DNA of 64,000 nucleotides from Megaleporinus macrocephalus (GCA_021613375.1 CM038727.1:3575587-3639586), one strand, 5' to 3'. Positions 50,501-59,170 are shown, counted from the first letter of the stretch. Translations and numbers: made by a program. Notes: a model not told the origin generated them from the sequence alone.

Positions 50501-53500
50501 TGTTAAGACGTGTTGTAAAAAAATCACAAAAGTATCAGATTTATTTATAAATCAACTCTTTTATTCTAAATATGTAACAAATGGGTGCAGCCGTTATTTC
50601 TGACGTGCAATGCCTTCTGGGTAGATGAGGTCAGATGGTTTCAGGTCTAAACTGGACTGTGGTGTGAAGGAGTGAGTGTTAGTTACTAACTAGCTTAAAG
50701 AAAACCATGTACATTGTGTTGTTGATGTTGTTTCAGTGAAAGGCAGTGAAAGACTGATATTAGTCTAAACAGCTTTCACAAACATAAACAAGGAGAATAG
50801 GACCAACACAGCTACCCAAAGACCCCCGCTCTGCTCTCCTCACTTCAGTCTGGATGAGTTGGAGTGGTTCAGTAGACCACCACTGGTGAGAGACTTGACG
50901 GAGGCTGTTGGTTTTAAGCGTAGACTAAAACACAATGCAGTGCCACAGTTTCCCCACACAGGAAGTCCAGAAGCTCCAGATTATGGAGAACAGTGAACGT
51001 GAACAAGCGCTGGACTCTCTCCTGAGAACGTTTAGCGTTAGCGTCAGCTGCTTCTCCTCGTTTGCTGATCCTGAAGGTGAAAGTAGAGTCTTAGTAGTGA
51101 ACATACTACTTCACTAATAAAGGAGTGTGAAGCTCAGAGACACTCCCGTTCAGTGTATCCAGCTGTTTACTGAGCGTGAACGTTTCCTGCTAGAAAGCGG
51201 AGCTCCTTTAACAGACACTCTCCTTCTCCGTCAACACCAACACACAGCTTCACAACAACTCCAGCACTGTGTCACTCTCTCCTCCACACTCTCTGTTCAC
51301 CATTTACACTAACGTGGTGTGTGATGTCATCGCTGATGTCAGAAATGTTGAGTTCTAGCTCAAACTGTAAAGACTGAACAGTAGTATGTTTAGTAGCTAG
51401 CTGTGCTCAAGCGTGACGGCCGGTTACTGCAACCATTTGACGTCACTACCCGCTGATCACGTCAGTAGATACAACAATGGAGACCCACGTGCAGCGGATT
51501 TTACACAAAATCTAATAAATCTGATACTTTTAGTGATTTTTTATAATCTATCTTAATAATTTAGTCATAACACCATAGTAAGGCTTACAAGTGTTACCAG
51601 CTGGGGTTCCCTTTAACATGATACAGTGAGATCTGAGCTCCTGGGGTTCCATCTGTAGTGTATTATTATCATATGTTGATTGGTCTCCAAGTGTTCCTTC
51701 ATGTAGCTGTGTCTTTGTTTTGCATTTTGTTGATTTTATTTTCATTTCTTATCATTTTCTTCACCTCTGTTTGGCCCTCTGGAACATTGTGGGGTATGTA
51801 CCGCACCAGTTCTCTACTGAGTTGAGTTCAGCTTTGGAGATTGTTGCTGTGCAGCTTAGCAAAACTCAACAAACCTTACGAAACAAGTCTTCTTGCTGAT
51901 TCTTTCAGTGCGCCTTGCGTGCTCAGGAGATCTCCAACCTGGAGGACACGGTAGCAGCCATGCAGGCCGACTTCGAGAAGTCTCTGAGTGCTAACGCTGC
52001 TTCCCAGAAGGAGCTGCAGCAGAGCCTGGTGTCTGCTAAACACGACCTGCTGCGGGTCCAGGAGCAGCTCTCCCTCGCCGAGAAGGTACCAGAAAGCTCA
52101 GAACGTTAATAGTCCTCACTGCTGGAAACCGTGCAACACCATCTTTCTTATGTAGCTACACATTAGTAATAACATGAGTGTAAGTATCTAATTATTATGG
52201 GTGTGTATTGTAAAGCAATGCGTAACTATGTTGTTATTACTATATTGTTATTTTGGGCTTTTAGCCAGATCTTCGCCGCGTAACTCGACCCACAGTTTTC
52301 AAAATATCAACTTCTAGCTCTAGATTGTCCGGTCTGATTGTGTGATTGGGGCTTGTATACAGCTTTTTGATCAGATGCATGGATTCCAGTAAACTACAGA
52401 TTTTTTTCTGGAATTTTTTCCCATAGAGCAGAGTTCAGTGAGGTCCAGTGAGAGGAAATTTCCTCAGGCCAAGGTCCAGACCATCATCTTTTCCAACTTT
52501 TGTTATGATTCAGTCTCCTGTATACTAGCCTACTATTAGCATCTTATACCACCAGCAACTGAAACACCAACACATAACACATACCGTTCAGTATATTTAC
52601 TGTTAAAATGTTAAACTAAATAATAAACTTCTAATAAATGTTTTTTTCTCATTTAAAGTAAAAACAAGGGCTTTATTAAAAAAGCTGAATGCTTTAAAAA
52701 AAGTGCATCGCAGAGTGTTTATTTATAGAAACAGTAAATAAAGCAGCGTCTTCTCGTTAACTCAGTTTCACAGCTTGACCTGTTGTTTTGGTGCCGCCTG
52801 TGGGAAGAATAAATATGAGTCTCGGTCCATTACAGGTTAAAACAGTGGGGTTTCTCCTATTTTTAGAGCACGTTATTCTTTCTCTGACCTGCCTCTACCT
52901 TCTGACTGCTGCTTCTCGCTTCATAACTCGCCTGTGATCTGATTGGCTGAGGAGCCTTTGGTGATCTTACAACGCACGCGATTGCTCTGTTAGGTTAATG
53001 CGCCAAAAAGCCCGTATACCGTAAATACTAGCAAAGCTCCGCCTCTTTAAATCATTTTAACGTTTAAAATAAAAAATAATAATAATAATTAAATCACTCT
53101 TAATAGTTTATAGGTTTGGGTCCGCATTGGACAACGTCTGGGTCCAGACCCGGACCGCGGTCCGCCTATTAGTGACCCCTGCCATAGAGAATAAATAGGA
53201 TGGTAAAGCTTACGTCAATCTACTGAACTTCTGCTCGACCGACAGACACCGTTTCACATACACTAACTCAGAGCGGACCCCCGACTATGACTGCAGTGTT
53301 GGTTCGACCTGCACTCGTCTGTTTATCGTTTTCCCCATTGAGTTCTATTCATTTTCAACCATAGCCAAACATCATGGCTTCGTTAAACCTATAGCCTCCA
53401 AACTGTCTTTACTCACTCAGAACAGGTCCCCAAACACACCGACCCACACTCCTCTACTTGTCCTTTATTCATCCCTCGTTCCTCGCACTGCTTAAGCTGC

Positions 53501-56500
53501 TTAAGATATGCACTTTTGTAGTAACTAAAATTGCTTAACTCATTAATTGAGTCTTTCAACTTTTTTTAACAAGCGTAGTTTGTGCCATCAAGAAAAACAC
53601 AAATCATTTAAAACCTGTATTTTAAGTTCAATATTTTTAACTAATTAATACAATAAACAGTAGCTTGATTAGTGAAACATATTCAATTATAACATTAATC
53701 AGTATTAATAGTGTAAGTAGAGCTTTTACATACATCAGTGTGTTTATTTAACCCTTTCCAATCTTCTCCTAAACAACCCAGTATTATTTATTTTCATCTA
53801 ATACCTGCTTTGACTGCTCAGTACTTCATTAAGCTAAATCAAGATTACTGCTGAAGGAGCTGAACACATTCATACAATGTCTGGGGCGTCCAGGAGAAAT
53901 CTGGAACCTAACTTTGTTCTTCAAACTGGATCAAGATCTGATCTACTTCTCTCACAATAACATATTCATGTTACTTTGTATTGTATGTAGGATTATTTAC
54001 ATCTGATCTAATCAGATCTGCTGTTCTCACTAGTGAACATAGACTCATTGTTAAACTATATTTACACTACGTGATATATTATACTGTGACGTATATGAAA
54101 AGACCAAGGATTAGTCTTAAACATTTAAAAAGAAGAAGGTCTTGCCCCGCTCCCACAAGACCCCCACCCTGACCACAGTGTGACATGTAATGAGCAGTAC
54201 ATGCCATTAATATGTATGTGTTGATTCAGGAGCTGGAGAAGAAGTTCCAGCAGACGGCTGCGTATCGGAACATGAAGGAAATCCTAAGTAAGAAGAACGA
54301 TCAGATCAAGGATCTCAGAAAAAGACTACAGAGGTGAGTCATATTCGATCACCAGTTCAGAGGCGCTCAGGCTTGTGGTGAGAGGATCCCACTTAAAAAA
54401 AGCTGGTCAGCATCTTCTCTCAGTACAGCCGGTACAGAGACGACCCACCCATGTTCAGTTGCTTTGGGTTTCCTGTGGAAACTACACCATCTGTGTTCGC
54501 TGGTTAAATTGATATTATGACCAGGAAGTTCTCTCATTTCAACATCCAGCGTAAACGAGAACTGCTACTTTCTTCACCCACAGAATGCACATTAGAAGGT
54601 TTTCGGTTCAGAGGAACATGTTAAGCACATGCAGTACAACACAGGGGACTTTCCCACTGCTAGCACTGCTAGCGAGCGTCCTGCAGGAGGAGGGAAATAC
54701 TCTTTAACCGTAGTTGGTTTTGAAAGTGGAGAAGTTAGAACGATGGGTAGTACATGAAACGTCAATACATTTACCTTCAGAAGTATTTAAAGGTGTAGCT
54801 GTTGTTTTTTCCAGCCTCAGAGTAGAAGTGACCAATATGAGTCAAGTTTATTTCTATAATGCTTTTATAACAATATTGTCTCAAAACACCTTTACAGAGT
54901 TTTGAAAACAGACAGTTAGAACATATACCCCCCAGTGAGCAAGCAAGAGACAACAGTGGCAAGAACACCTCCCTCAGACTGGAGGAGGAAACCTTGGGAG
55001 GAACCAGACTCACAAGTGGAGACCACAGTATTTAAAGTTTAATATACTAAACACCAAAGAAAAGAGTCTCTGTTTGAAATCTGGATAGCAAAGCTTTAGA
55101 AGCTGCACAGGTAGAGGCAGTCTCTGACTGAGGCAGTCTCTGACTGAGGCAGTCTATGACTCTGAGTCTTTATGTAAAGTGGGCGTGAGCTGAAACAGTC
55201 CCATCCTATCTCAATGCTGGTGCATCTGGATGGTACAGTGATGTAACTGAGGGTGTAGCAGTAGACACAGATGGACAGGTGAGCTGGCTGGTGATGGTGG
55301 GGAGGAGGCCCTGATGATCAGTCCTTCAACAGCGTTCAACAGACAGGAGGACAGTCATTACCTCAGGAGGAGTAAAGAGAGAAAGTTAGTTGGGCTCGGG
55401 AGTGAGACTGTAGAGAATATGAATATTCAGAATTTTAGAGTGAAGCTGGCGACTCCGGCAGATCTAACTATAACAGCCTAAACTAAAAGGAGAGAACCAG
55501 AAGATAACATAGACATGAGACCACCCTGAGACACTGGAACCCCCTGACTCCACCATCAACAAACCTGTGTGATCGCGTGAAGTGGTGGGACAACAGACCA
55601 ACATCTCAGTTTACCATAAACCTCTGTGTCCATGAACCCCCAGATCTCCTGCCTTCATCTAAAAGTGTAGGTTAATTACTAGAAGCTAAACTAAACAAGT
55701 ATGTTTTCAGTCTAGACTTAAATATTGAGACTGTGTCAGAATCCTGAACATTAACTGGGAGATTATTCCACAGTTTGGGGGCTTTGTAGGAAAAGCTCCT
55801 CCCCCCATTGAAGTCTTCTGAACTTTTGGAACTTTTGATGATATTATATTATTGATGCAGTGATGGACAGGACACTTCTTTGATGTTATGGATATTATCT
55901 AATATGATGCCTCTATAATAATATAATAATTAGAGATGGGCCGATCGGTGTTTTTGATTGCCAATACCGATCGAGGGTGGGGTATGCGACACGGCAGGGC
56001 TACATGTAGTTATTAGTGCAAGCAAATCATGAAACATGGTTTATTACCATCATGTAAACAATAATCTAAAATCATTAAATGTAGAATATTGAATTGTTGC
56101 TGCTGTTCTGTTCGTACCGGTCAGATCTGGTCTGTAGGTGTTCTGGGTTATTAGTTTTGTGTTAGCTGTGCGTGCTAGCTCTGCTGTTTACTGATACTCA
56201 CTGTATTCAGCTGTGCGCAGTATCAGATTAGTAAGTTAAATATCTTTGTCTTTGGTTCCCACAAGAGACGTTGATTTTACTAATTTTACAAATGTCCTGG
56301 ATGAGTCTCTGTCACATACGGTAAACACTGCTAGACGGACAACATGTTTTCTATCAGCGCATGCTTTTCTCAGTCTGTGGAAAATAAAAGGGTATATGTT
56401 TCCACCTAGTGGTTCAGATAGGAATTGCAGGGAACTGGCCAGAGGAGGGTTCAACGAAACTCTAGCTGGAAATACAGAAATTAGGCTCATTTGTTTAACG

Positions 56501-58153
56501 CCATCGATCAGCTCTCGGGATCGGCTAAATTATCTGCCGATTGTATATTTTGATTAAAAATCGTCCGATACCGATACACAGCCGATCAATCCTACCATCT
56601 CTAATAATAATGTCTTACATAACATACACTGTGTCACAATTATGAGATACTAAGTCATAATTATAATTGTAAGATAGTAAATCATTATTATTTGTGAGAC
56701 ACTAGCTTATGCCTGCTTCAGGCTACACGAGTGGTCAGGTCTTTGTACTGTTCACACTACATGACTGGTTATGCTGGTTATGCTGTAATGGTGAGTCTTT
56801 CTGTTGTCGTGGCGTTCGCACTACATGACTGGTCGGCGACACAGGGTCACCAATTACACGACTTTCACCCTGGGGAACCCCCCCACGTCTAAAAACACAA
56901 AAACTAACGCATGAGAACTAAACACGTGTGAGAACTAAACGCGCGTGAGAACTAAACGCGCGTGAGAACTAAACACATGTGAGAACTTCAACCATGTAGA
57001 ACGTCAACAAGCGAGCAGTACGAGTTGATACGGTGCTGATCTGCAGAGACGAGAGAAAGAAGAGAAAGAACGAATACGGAGGAGAAGAGGGATGAAGACT
57101 CTCACAGTCATTGTTTACTGTTTGTGTACGGTTGTGTATGAGGCTCGCTCTCTATGCGATCCCATTGGCTGTAGCTAGACGCTGCTGTTTACTCACAGTC
57201 ACACTCGGCAACACCTTGATGAGCATCTTTCAGCAGTTCACGCTACACGAGCACTCTCTCTCTCTCACGCACACACACACTCACAAACACACACACTCTC
57301 ACGCACACACACACTCACACACTCTCTCCAACACACGCACACACACTCACAAACACACACTCACGCACACACACTCACGCACACACACACACACACACAC
57401 TCACTCACACTCCCACACTCTCTCCAACACACACACACACACACACACACTCACAAACACACACTCACGCACACACACACACACACTCACACTCCCACAC
57501 TCTCTCCAACACACACACACACTCACACTCTCACACTCTCTCATGCACACACACGCACACACACACACACACATAAAACACACACATGCGCACACACACA
57601 CGCGCACACACACACTCACTCTCGCACACACACACACACGTGCACACAAACACACACACTCTCGCACTCTCTCTCGCACACACACACACACACTCTCACA
57701 CACACAAACACACACATACACACACACTCACACCCTCTCTCATGCACACGCACACACACACACTCACTCACACTCCCACACTCTCTCCAACACACACACA
57801 CACTCACACTCTCACACTTTATCTCACACACACCCACACTCACACTCTCACACTCTCTCTCACACTTTATCTCACACCCTCTCTCACACACACACACACT
57901 CTCACATTCTCTGAAGAGCAGAGTTTGAGATACAGGGTATGTACAGTTCTGAGTACTGAACTCTCACTACTACACTATATAACACTCTACATACAGATTC
58001 ACAGTCTATGGCAGCTTTAACTCCTCCAGCTTTCCAGCTATTCGTTAAACTGACTCAGGAGTTGTCCCTGTGATGACTCTTACTCTGCTGCTAATTGATA
58101 TTCACTGCTTTCCTCTTCTGTGCTGTTTCTGCAGGTATGAGTCTGACGAGTGA
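30474..58153 (+). CDS. lztfl1: Leucine zipper transcription factor-like protein 1 (BBS17), ten coding exons
   Basis: Exons: 30474-30476, 35147-35271, 36075-36269, 48253-48310, 49898-49969, 50092-50157, 50309-50386, 51909-52085, 54230-54333 and 58135-58153. These total 897 nt, or 298 residues plus stop; human LZTFL1 has 299, and I place the one-residue difference at the exon 4/5 junction. All introns are GT-AG and phases agree. The product is a cytoplasmic coiled-coil protein that binds the BBSome (via BBS9) and restrains its entry into cilia, affecting Smoothened and Hedgehog signalling; these roles are known from mammals. The N-terminal part (residues 2-107) is the most conserved, with N-E-H-H-Q-N-E-V near the start. 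Residues from about 108 to 293 are heptad-rich coiled coil with the zipper around L-L-R-V-Q-E-Q-L. There are no frameshifts or premature stops. The start is the ATG ending exon 1, since exon 2 opens with the conserved second residue. Confidence 0.96.
30872..31035 (+). repeat. Unexpanded GGTGA/AACCAGACGTC element in intron 1
   Basis: AAAGGGGAACTCCACCCAAA, then GGTGACTGGAACCAGACGTC, then AAAGTTATGACATAGAATAG and GTCTGATGTCTGAG. The same order is seen, inverted, at 36650-36885, and partly at 13.84 kb. Confidence 0.75.
31230..31300 (+). repeat. Short dispersed sequence, related to 35.42 kb
   Basis: GACTGTTGGCAGGATGACAA then CCGAGATGATGGAGTA resembles CACTGTTGGCATGACGACCA then CCGAGATGACAAAGTA at about 35425-35460, in intron 2. 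The two lie on either side of the intron-1 array. Confidence 0.5.
31441..31520 (-). repeat. Element flank of the intron-1 array
   Basis: Reverse complement of the 4641-4720 flank (CACTGGTGGGTTTGATAGTA, then GTGACCCCTGGTTACCATCA). It marks one edge of the element in which the adjoining array expanded. Confidence 0.8.
31521..35093. repeat. Minisatellite in lztfl1 intron 1 (CACCACTGTAAACATCATCAC family)
   Basis: The same unit family as the 2.9-kb array, in reverse complement, 3.6 kb long. Higher-order blocks are visible: a string containing CTGTAAGCATCATCATCACC, then AACATAATCACC, occurs near 33270, 33855 and 34350; a block with GTAAACGTCATCACC occurs near 34800 and 34965. The first part (to about 33080) uses AACAACAACACTACCACTG variants, the last part CACCACCACCACTG variants. 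The array ends about 50 bp before exon 2. A 1009-codon + frame and an 858-codon minus frame are repeat artefacts. Confidence 0.97.
35147..35271 (+). CDS. lztfl1: lztfl1 exon 2
   Basis: Preceded by AAAACGCTTCAG and followed by GTAAAA. Encodes residues 2-42 plus two bases of Arg43, including the conserved M-R-F-A-R-S-K-R and D-S-C-F-Q-D-L-K segments. The acceptor lies just after the intron-1 minisatellite. Confidence 0.96.
35520..36070. repeat. (CT)n-rich microsatellite filling intron 2
   Basis: About 550 bp of CTCTCT with TTTCTC and TATCTATCT interruptions, continuing up to the CAG acceptor of exon 3. In effect the exon has a polypyrimidine tract hundreds of bases long. Confidence 0.96.
36075..36269 (+). 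CDS. lztfl1: lztfl1 exon 3
   Basis: Acceptor CTCTCTCCAG, donor AACAG/GTGAGG. Completes Arg43 and encodes residues 44-107 plus two bases of Arg108. Contains the highly conserved N-V-L-L-L-R-Q-L-F and [10 protein letters not shown] segments. Confidence 0.97.
36491..36655. repeat. Pentanucleotide microsatellite, (ATTAA)n to (ATAAA)n to (ATGAA)n
   Basis: About 165 bp in which the pentamer changes stepwise from AATTA through AATAA to AATGA. It is adjacent to an inverted copy of the AACCAGACGTC-type element. Confidence 0.95.
36656..36885 (-). repeat. Inverted GGTGGT/AACCAGA element in intron 3
   Basis: On the minus strand it reads AAGGGGAACTCCACCAATTT, then CACAGTGGTGGTAAATGGAA, then GAAAGTTAGAATG and GTCTGATGTCTGAG: the same order as the intron-1 copy at 30.87 kb. 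Full-length and unexpanded. Confidence 0.75.
36886..37360. other. Intron 3 spacer with a dispersed-repeat segment
   Basis: The inverse of 36932-36967 (TTCAAGGTGGTTTGATGGGA) is related to TTCAGAGTGGTTTGATGGGA at about 59039, so part of this spacer belongs to the element also found in the 3' UTR. The rest is unremarkable. Confidence 0.45.
37362..37741 (-). mobile_element. hAT-like MITE copy 4, with 8-bp target duplication
   Basis: Element 37370-37733 in reverse orientation, flanked by GGTCATTA and GGTCATCA (one mismatch). Ends match copy 1 at 8.6 kb, and the CTGCCATCTAGTGGTCAGAG core is shared. Inserted in lztfl1 intron 3. Confidence 0.85.
37742..38110. other. Intron 3 spacer
   Basis: No exon, RNA gene or array recognised. 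Confidence 0.4.
38117..38491. mobile_element. Palindromic element with about 45-bp inverted ends
   Basis: AGCCACTGTTACAGATGAAT then TTATGTAATTACAC at the left is inverted at the right (GTGTAATTACATACA, then CCATCTGTAACAGTGGCT). Both ends and the interior are AT-rich with several TGTAATTACA motifs. Probably a fold-back MITE; superfamily unknown. Confidence 0.65.
38494..38569. repeat. (TA)n microsatellite
   Basis: About 75 bp of uninterrupted TA directly next to the palindromic element. Confidence 0.95.
38575..39480. other. Intron 3 spacer
   Basis: AT-rich. The phrase GTGTCCACAAACTTTTGGAG near 39447 looks like a transposon-derived end that leads directly into the following array. No exon recognised. 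Confidence 0.4.
39485..41555. repeat. 78/87-bp minisatellite in intron 3, about 25 copies
   Basis: Unit CATCCTTATGTTAGTGCAGT, then TCAGTACTCAGTTTAATACT, then CACTACTGACTACTGATAAA and CTCAGTTACACCATCA. Long units carry an extra GTAGTCAAA. Long and short units alternate in repeating blocks (for example, the run with ATCTTTGTTAGTGC near 40152, 40910 and 40978), suggesting multi-unit duplications. Confidence 0.96.
41680..42883 (+). mobile_element. Tc1-like transposon in intron 3, about 1204 bp
   Basis: The same family as the element at 29-30.2 kb, in the opposite orientation: terminal repeats CAGGGGTTGGACAATGAAAC and, inverted, CATTGTCCAACACCTG. TA precedes the left end; TT follows the right end, so that target-site copy has mutated. 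It sits in sense orientation in lztfl1. Confidence 0.92.
41733..42753 (+). pseudogene. Decayed Tc1-family transposase
   Basis: The N-terminal frame is open to 42062 with the helix-turn-helix segment ([12 protein letters not shown]). The remainder is split over other frames: an N-H-V-L-F-S-D-D-P piece, a [10 protein letters not shown] catalytic piece (about 42545) and the N-T-I-E-P-L-W-G piece bearing the last acidic residue (about 42650). The frame changes and stops make it inactive. Confidence 0.82.
42885..43710. other. Intron 3 spacer with a CpG-richer stretch
   Basis: 43170-43560 is richer in GC and CpG than the rest of the intron (ACACGTGCGCGCCTGCC, GCGTGCGTACGTC). It could be an intronic regulatory island or transposon remnant. 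The 138-codon minus frame shows no domain. Confidence 0.35.
43712..44030 (+). mobile_element. Left part of the element hosting the 51-bp array
   Basis: CAGATGTAAATAATC, GTTATTGTGAGAGAAGTAGA, ACGCCCCAGACATTGTATGA and TTAAATAAACACACTGAC occur in the same order, inverted, at 53740-54010 in intron 8. The tandem array begins directly after this block. Confidence 0.85.
44031..47005. repeat. 51-bp AT-rich minisatellite, about 58 copies, with a 1478-bp duplication
   Basis: Unit CTACTTACTCTATTAATACT, then GTTTAATATTTAATAATAAA, then GTGTAAAAGCT. Rare variants recur exactly 1478 bp apart: GTGGAAAACAC at 44114 and 45592, GTTTAAAATTT at 44807 and 46285, GCAATACTTAATC at 45141 and 46619, CTATAAATAC at 45204 and 46682. 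A block of about 29 units was therefore duplicated as one piece. Confidence 0.95.
47006..47465 (+). mobile_element. Right part of the host element, plus a partial second copy
   Basis: AAGCTACTGTTTATT and TAAGCAGTGCGAGGAACGAG, then GATGAATAAA, match the inverse of 53475-53670, completing the element interrupted by the array. From about 47285 a fragment of the left part reappears (CAAAGCAGGTATTAGATGAG, TTAAATAAACACACTGAC) with one further diverged repeat unit. Confidence 0.75.
47470..48250. other. End of intron 3
   Basis: No additional exon. TAGGGCTGCGCAACG near 47713 resembles a hAT-type end but no partner was found. A clear acceptor (TTTTTCCCCCCCTCAG) precedes exon 4. Confidence 0.4.
48253..48310 (+). 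CDS. lztfl1: lztfl1 exon 4
   Basis: 58 nt: completes Arg108 and encodes residues 109-127, with the conserved [11 protein letters not shown] stretch that opens the coiled coil. Donor AAG/GTGAGT. Confidence 0.95.
48311..49110. other. First half of intron 4
   Basis: AT-rich with ATT/AAT runs near 48750-48790. No exon or RNA gene recognised. Confidence 0.4.
49136..49815. mobile_element. Long-inverted-repeat element, copy 3, in intron 4
   Basis: Arms of about 200 bp: 49152-49345 (GATTCTCTGTATACTTTATT, CACAGGACCACCACAGAGCA, GTGAGTGGATCAGACAGAGC) and its inverse at 49545-49745. The loop holds AGACAGTAGCTCATCTGCTG. This is the most complete of the three copies. In the pre-mRNA it would fold into a long imperfect hairpin. 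Confidence 0.85.
49898..49969 (+). CDS. lztfl1: lztfl1 exon 5
   Basis: 72 nt, residues 128-151, with conserved [11 protein letters not shown] and E-L-L-N-K. The start of this exon is the least conserved part of the protein, one residue shorter than human. Flanked by CTTTCAG and GTAAGT. Confidence 0.95.
50092..50157 (+). CDS. lztfl1: lztfl1 exon 6
   Basis: 66 nt, residues 152-173, beginning E-I-S-R-L-Q-E-E-N; coiled coil. The introns on either side are very short (122 and 151 bp), in contrast to the repeat-inflated others. Confidence 0.95.
50309..50386 (+). CDS. lztfl1: lztfl1 exon 7
   Basis: 78 nt, residues 174-199, with A-L-D-E-R-S-K and A-L-K-D-L-Q motifs. Acceptor GCTGTAG, donor CAG/GTACAT. 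Confidence 0.95.
50441..51616. mobile_element. TTAA-flanked DNA transposon, 1168 bp, non-autonomous
   Basis: Ends AGGGAACCCCGGCTGGTA and, inverted, TACCAGCTGGGGTTCCCT, each bordered by TTAA (50441-50444 and 51613-51616). Inverted repeats extend about 110 bp, including AAAGTATCAGATTTATT. TTAA duplications and long inverted ends suit a Kolobok- or piggyBac-type element. No transposase frame is visible. Confidence 0.8.
51909..52085 (+). CDS. lztfl1: lztfl1 exon 8
   Basis: 177 nt, residues 200-258, the longest coiled-coil exon: [10 protein letters not shown] then [12 protein letters not shown]. Acceptor TCTTTCAG, donor AAG/GTACCA. The exon opens with Cys where human has Asp. Confidence 0.96.
52090..53465. 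other. Intron 8, first part
   Basis: Contains CGGACCGCGGTCCGCCTATT followed by AGTGACCCCTG (53152-53182), which looks like the end of a hAT-type element (inverse CAGGGGTCACT). The other end was not located. No exon recognised. Confidence 0.4.
53470..54012 (-). mobile_element. Unexpanded copy of the intron-3 array host element
   Basis: In reverse orientation it is collinear with 43712-44030 plus 47010-47280. Between those parts it carries one 51-bp-type unit (inverse AGCTCTACTTACACTATTAA, then TACTGATTAAT). It shows the structure before the tandem expansion. Confidence 0.85.
54230..54333 (+). CDS. lztfl1: lztfl1 exon 9
   Basis: 104 nt, residues 259-292 plus two bases of Arg293. Contains the conserved [19 protein letters not shown] block. 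Acceptor GATTCAG, donor AG/GTGAGT. Confidence 0.97.
54340..54835. other. Intron 9, first part
   Basis: No exon, RNA gene or array recognised. Confidence 0.4.
54838..55920 (+). mobile_element. Composite dispersed fish repeat in intron 9
   Basis: TTATTTCTATAATGCTTTTA, then CCCAGTGAGCAAGCAAGAGA, then CTTGGGAGGAACCAGACTCA, and further on AGTCTAGACTTAAATATTGA and GGGAGATTATTCCACAGTTT. I recognise these phrases from a widespread teleost repeat; no superfamily can be given from this copy. A short relative is at about 62.93-62.99 kb. Confidence 0.6.
55923..56611. mobile_element. hAT-like element with exact 8-bp target duplication
   Basis: Element 55931-56603 (673 bp) bordered by ATAATAAT on both sides. 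Ends TAGAGATGGGCCGATCGG and, inverted, GATCAATCCTACCATCTCTA. The subterminal sequence is rich in CCGATACCGAT-type motifs. The interior has a 103-codon + frame without a recognised domain, so it is probably non-autonomous. Confidence 0.85.
56612..57240. other. Intron 9 spacer with a short tandem repeat
   Basis: About five copies of a 17-bp unit AAACGCGCGTGAGAACT at 56910-56990, unusually CpG-rich (CGCGCG). Otherwise nothing recognised. Confidence 0.5.
57245..57910. repeat. (CA)n / CACTCT compound microsatellite
   Basis: About 665 bp of CACACA interrupted by CTCTCTC, CTCACGC and CTCCAACACAC blocks, ending about 225 bp before the last lztfl1 exon. The 267-codon + frame through it encodes only His/Thr/Ser repeats. 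Confidence 0.96.
58135..58153 (+). CDS. lztfl1: lztfl1 exon 10 (last coding exon)
   Basis: Acceptor GTTTCTGCAG, then G completing Arg293, Tyr-Glu-Ser-Asp-Glu and TGA. The acidic tail corresponds to the Y-E-P-E-D end of the human protein. Confidence 0.92.
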
Positions 58154-58959
58154 AGCCCCGCCCCCTAGAACGCACCCGCTCTGAGCGACGGAGGCACGTT
58201 AACGGACACGGACAGAGCTAGAGTCAGTTTTAACCCTCATGCTTTATACTAGAAGATGGCGAAGGACCAAAGAATGAATAAACGAAGAACTAAAGGGGAC
58301 TTTTAATGCGCTCGTTGCCAGTTCTTCTTCAGAAAAATCCACCTTCTGAGTAAGGCTTCACACCTATTAGCAGAAATAGGGATGTTATTTAGTTCTCTCA
58401 GCTTGAAACTCTTAAATGTGTGCAGCTTGTCATGTAAACAACACTACGTTCATGTTTTGCACTGGAAATTCATGCTTAGGGGAAAGTTTTCATGCCTAAA
58501 GCTTCGTTCCCATCTCCTCCAGGAGACACAGTGTGGATACATGCTTGTCTCTCTTTGGGACTTTTTGTTTGTTGTTTTCCTTTTATGTTCTTTCTTACTT
58601 TTTAAATCACTATGTTCATGCAGTAGGAAGCGACAGTAGATAATTCGTGACAAAAGCTGATGTTGGGTTCACTGTACAGTAGCAGTGAGGGACCCTATCA
58701 GTCTAGAAGTTTTTTTCTTTTTGTTGTGACTTTCTTTCTGTATTTATTCTATGTTTTTAACTGTAGATGGATTCAGAGCTTTAACACACGTCTTTCTTAT
58801 GAGCTTTCATTTCAACACACTAATGAAAATTCCACTTCTTTTACTTTATGCTTTATGTTACCATATTTTTATCAATGCTACAGTTCAGAACGAGGACTGA
58901 ATATACTTTTTCTACTTACATCCGCAGACCAATCAGAATGTCCAGTGTGACAAAAGAAA

Positions 58960-59170
58960 AAGACACTTTAATGGGGAATTTTGCTGATTTTTCAAGAAAA
59001 ATTCTGCATCTTTTAAGCATTAACATATAAACAGACGCATTCAGAGTGGTTTGATGGGAAATGCCAGTTCTAGAGTTGCTCACAATGGTGGTGATGGCAA
59101 CCAGACGTCCAAAGCATGGAATGCATCTGACAAGATTTTGGCTTTTTGGTACGTACCAGACATTATAAAG
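58960..59170 (+). repeat. Single-unit GGTGGTGA/AACCAGACGTC element
   Basis: CTCACAATGGTGGTGATGGC then AACCAGACGTCC: the left edge (ACAATGGTGGTGATGG) equals the terminal units of both large GTTTACAGTGG arrays, and the right edge equals the fold-back element at 13.84 kb. One unit only. Confidence 0.7.

Noticed and set aside
57111..58020. His/Thr-rich open frames of 267 and 144 codons
   Set aside because: Translation of a CA/CT microsatellite within lztfl1 intron 9.
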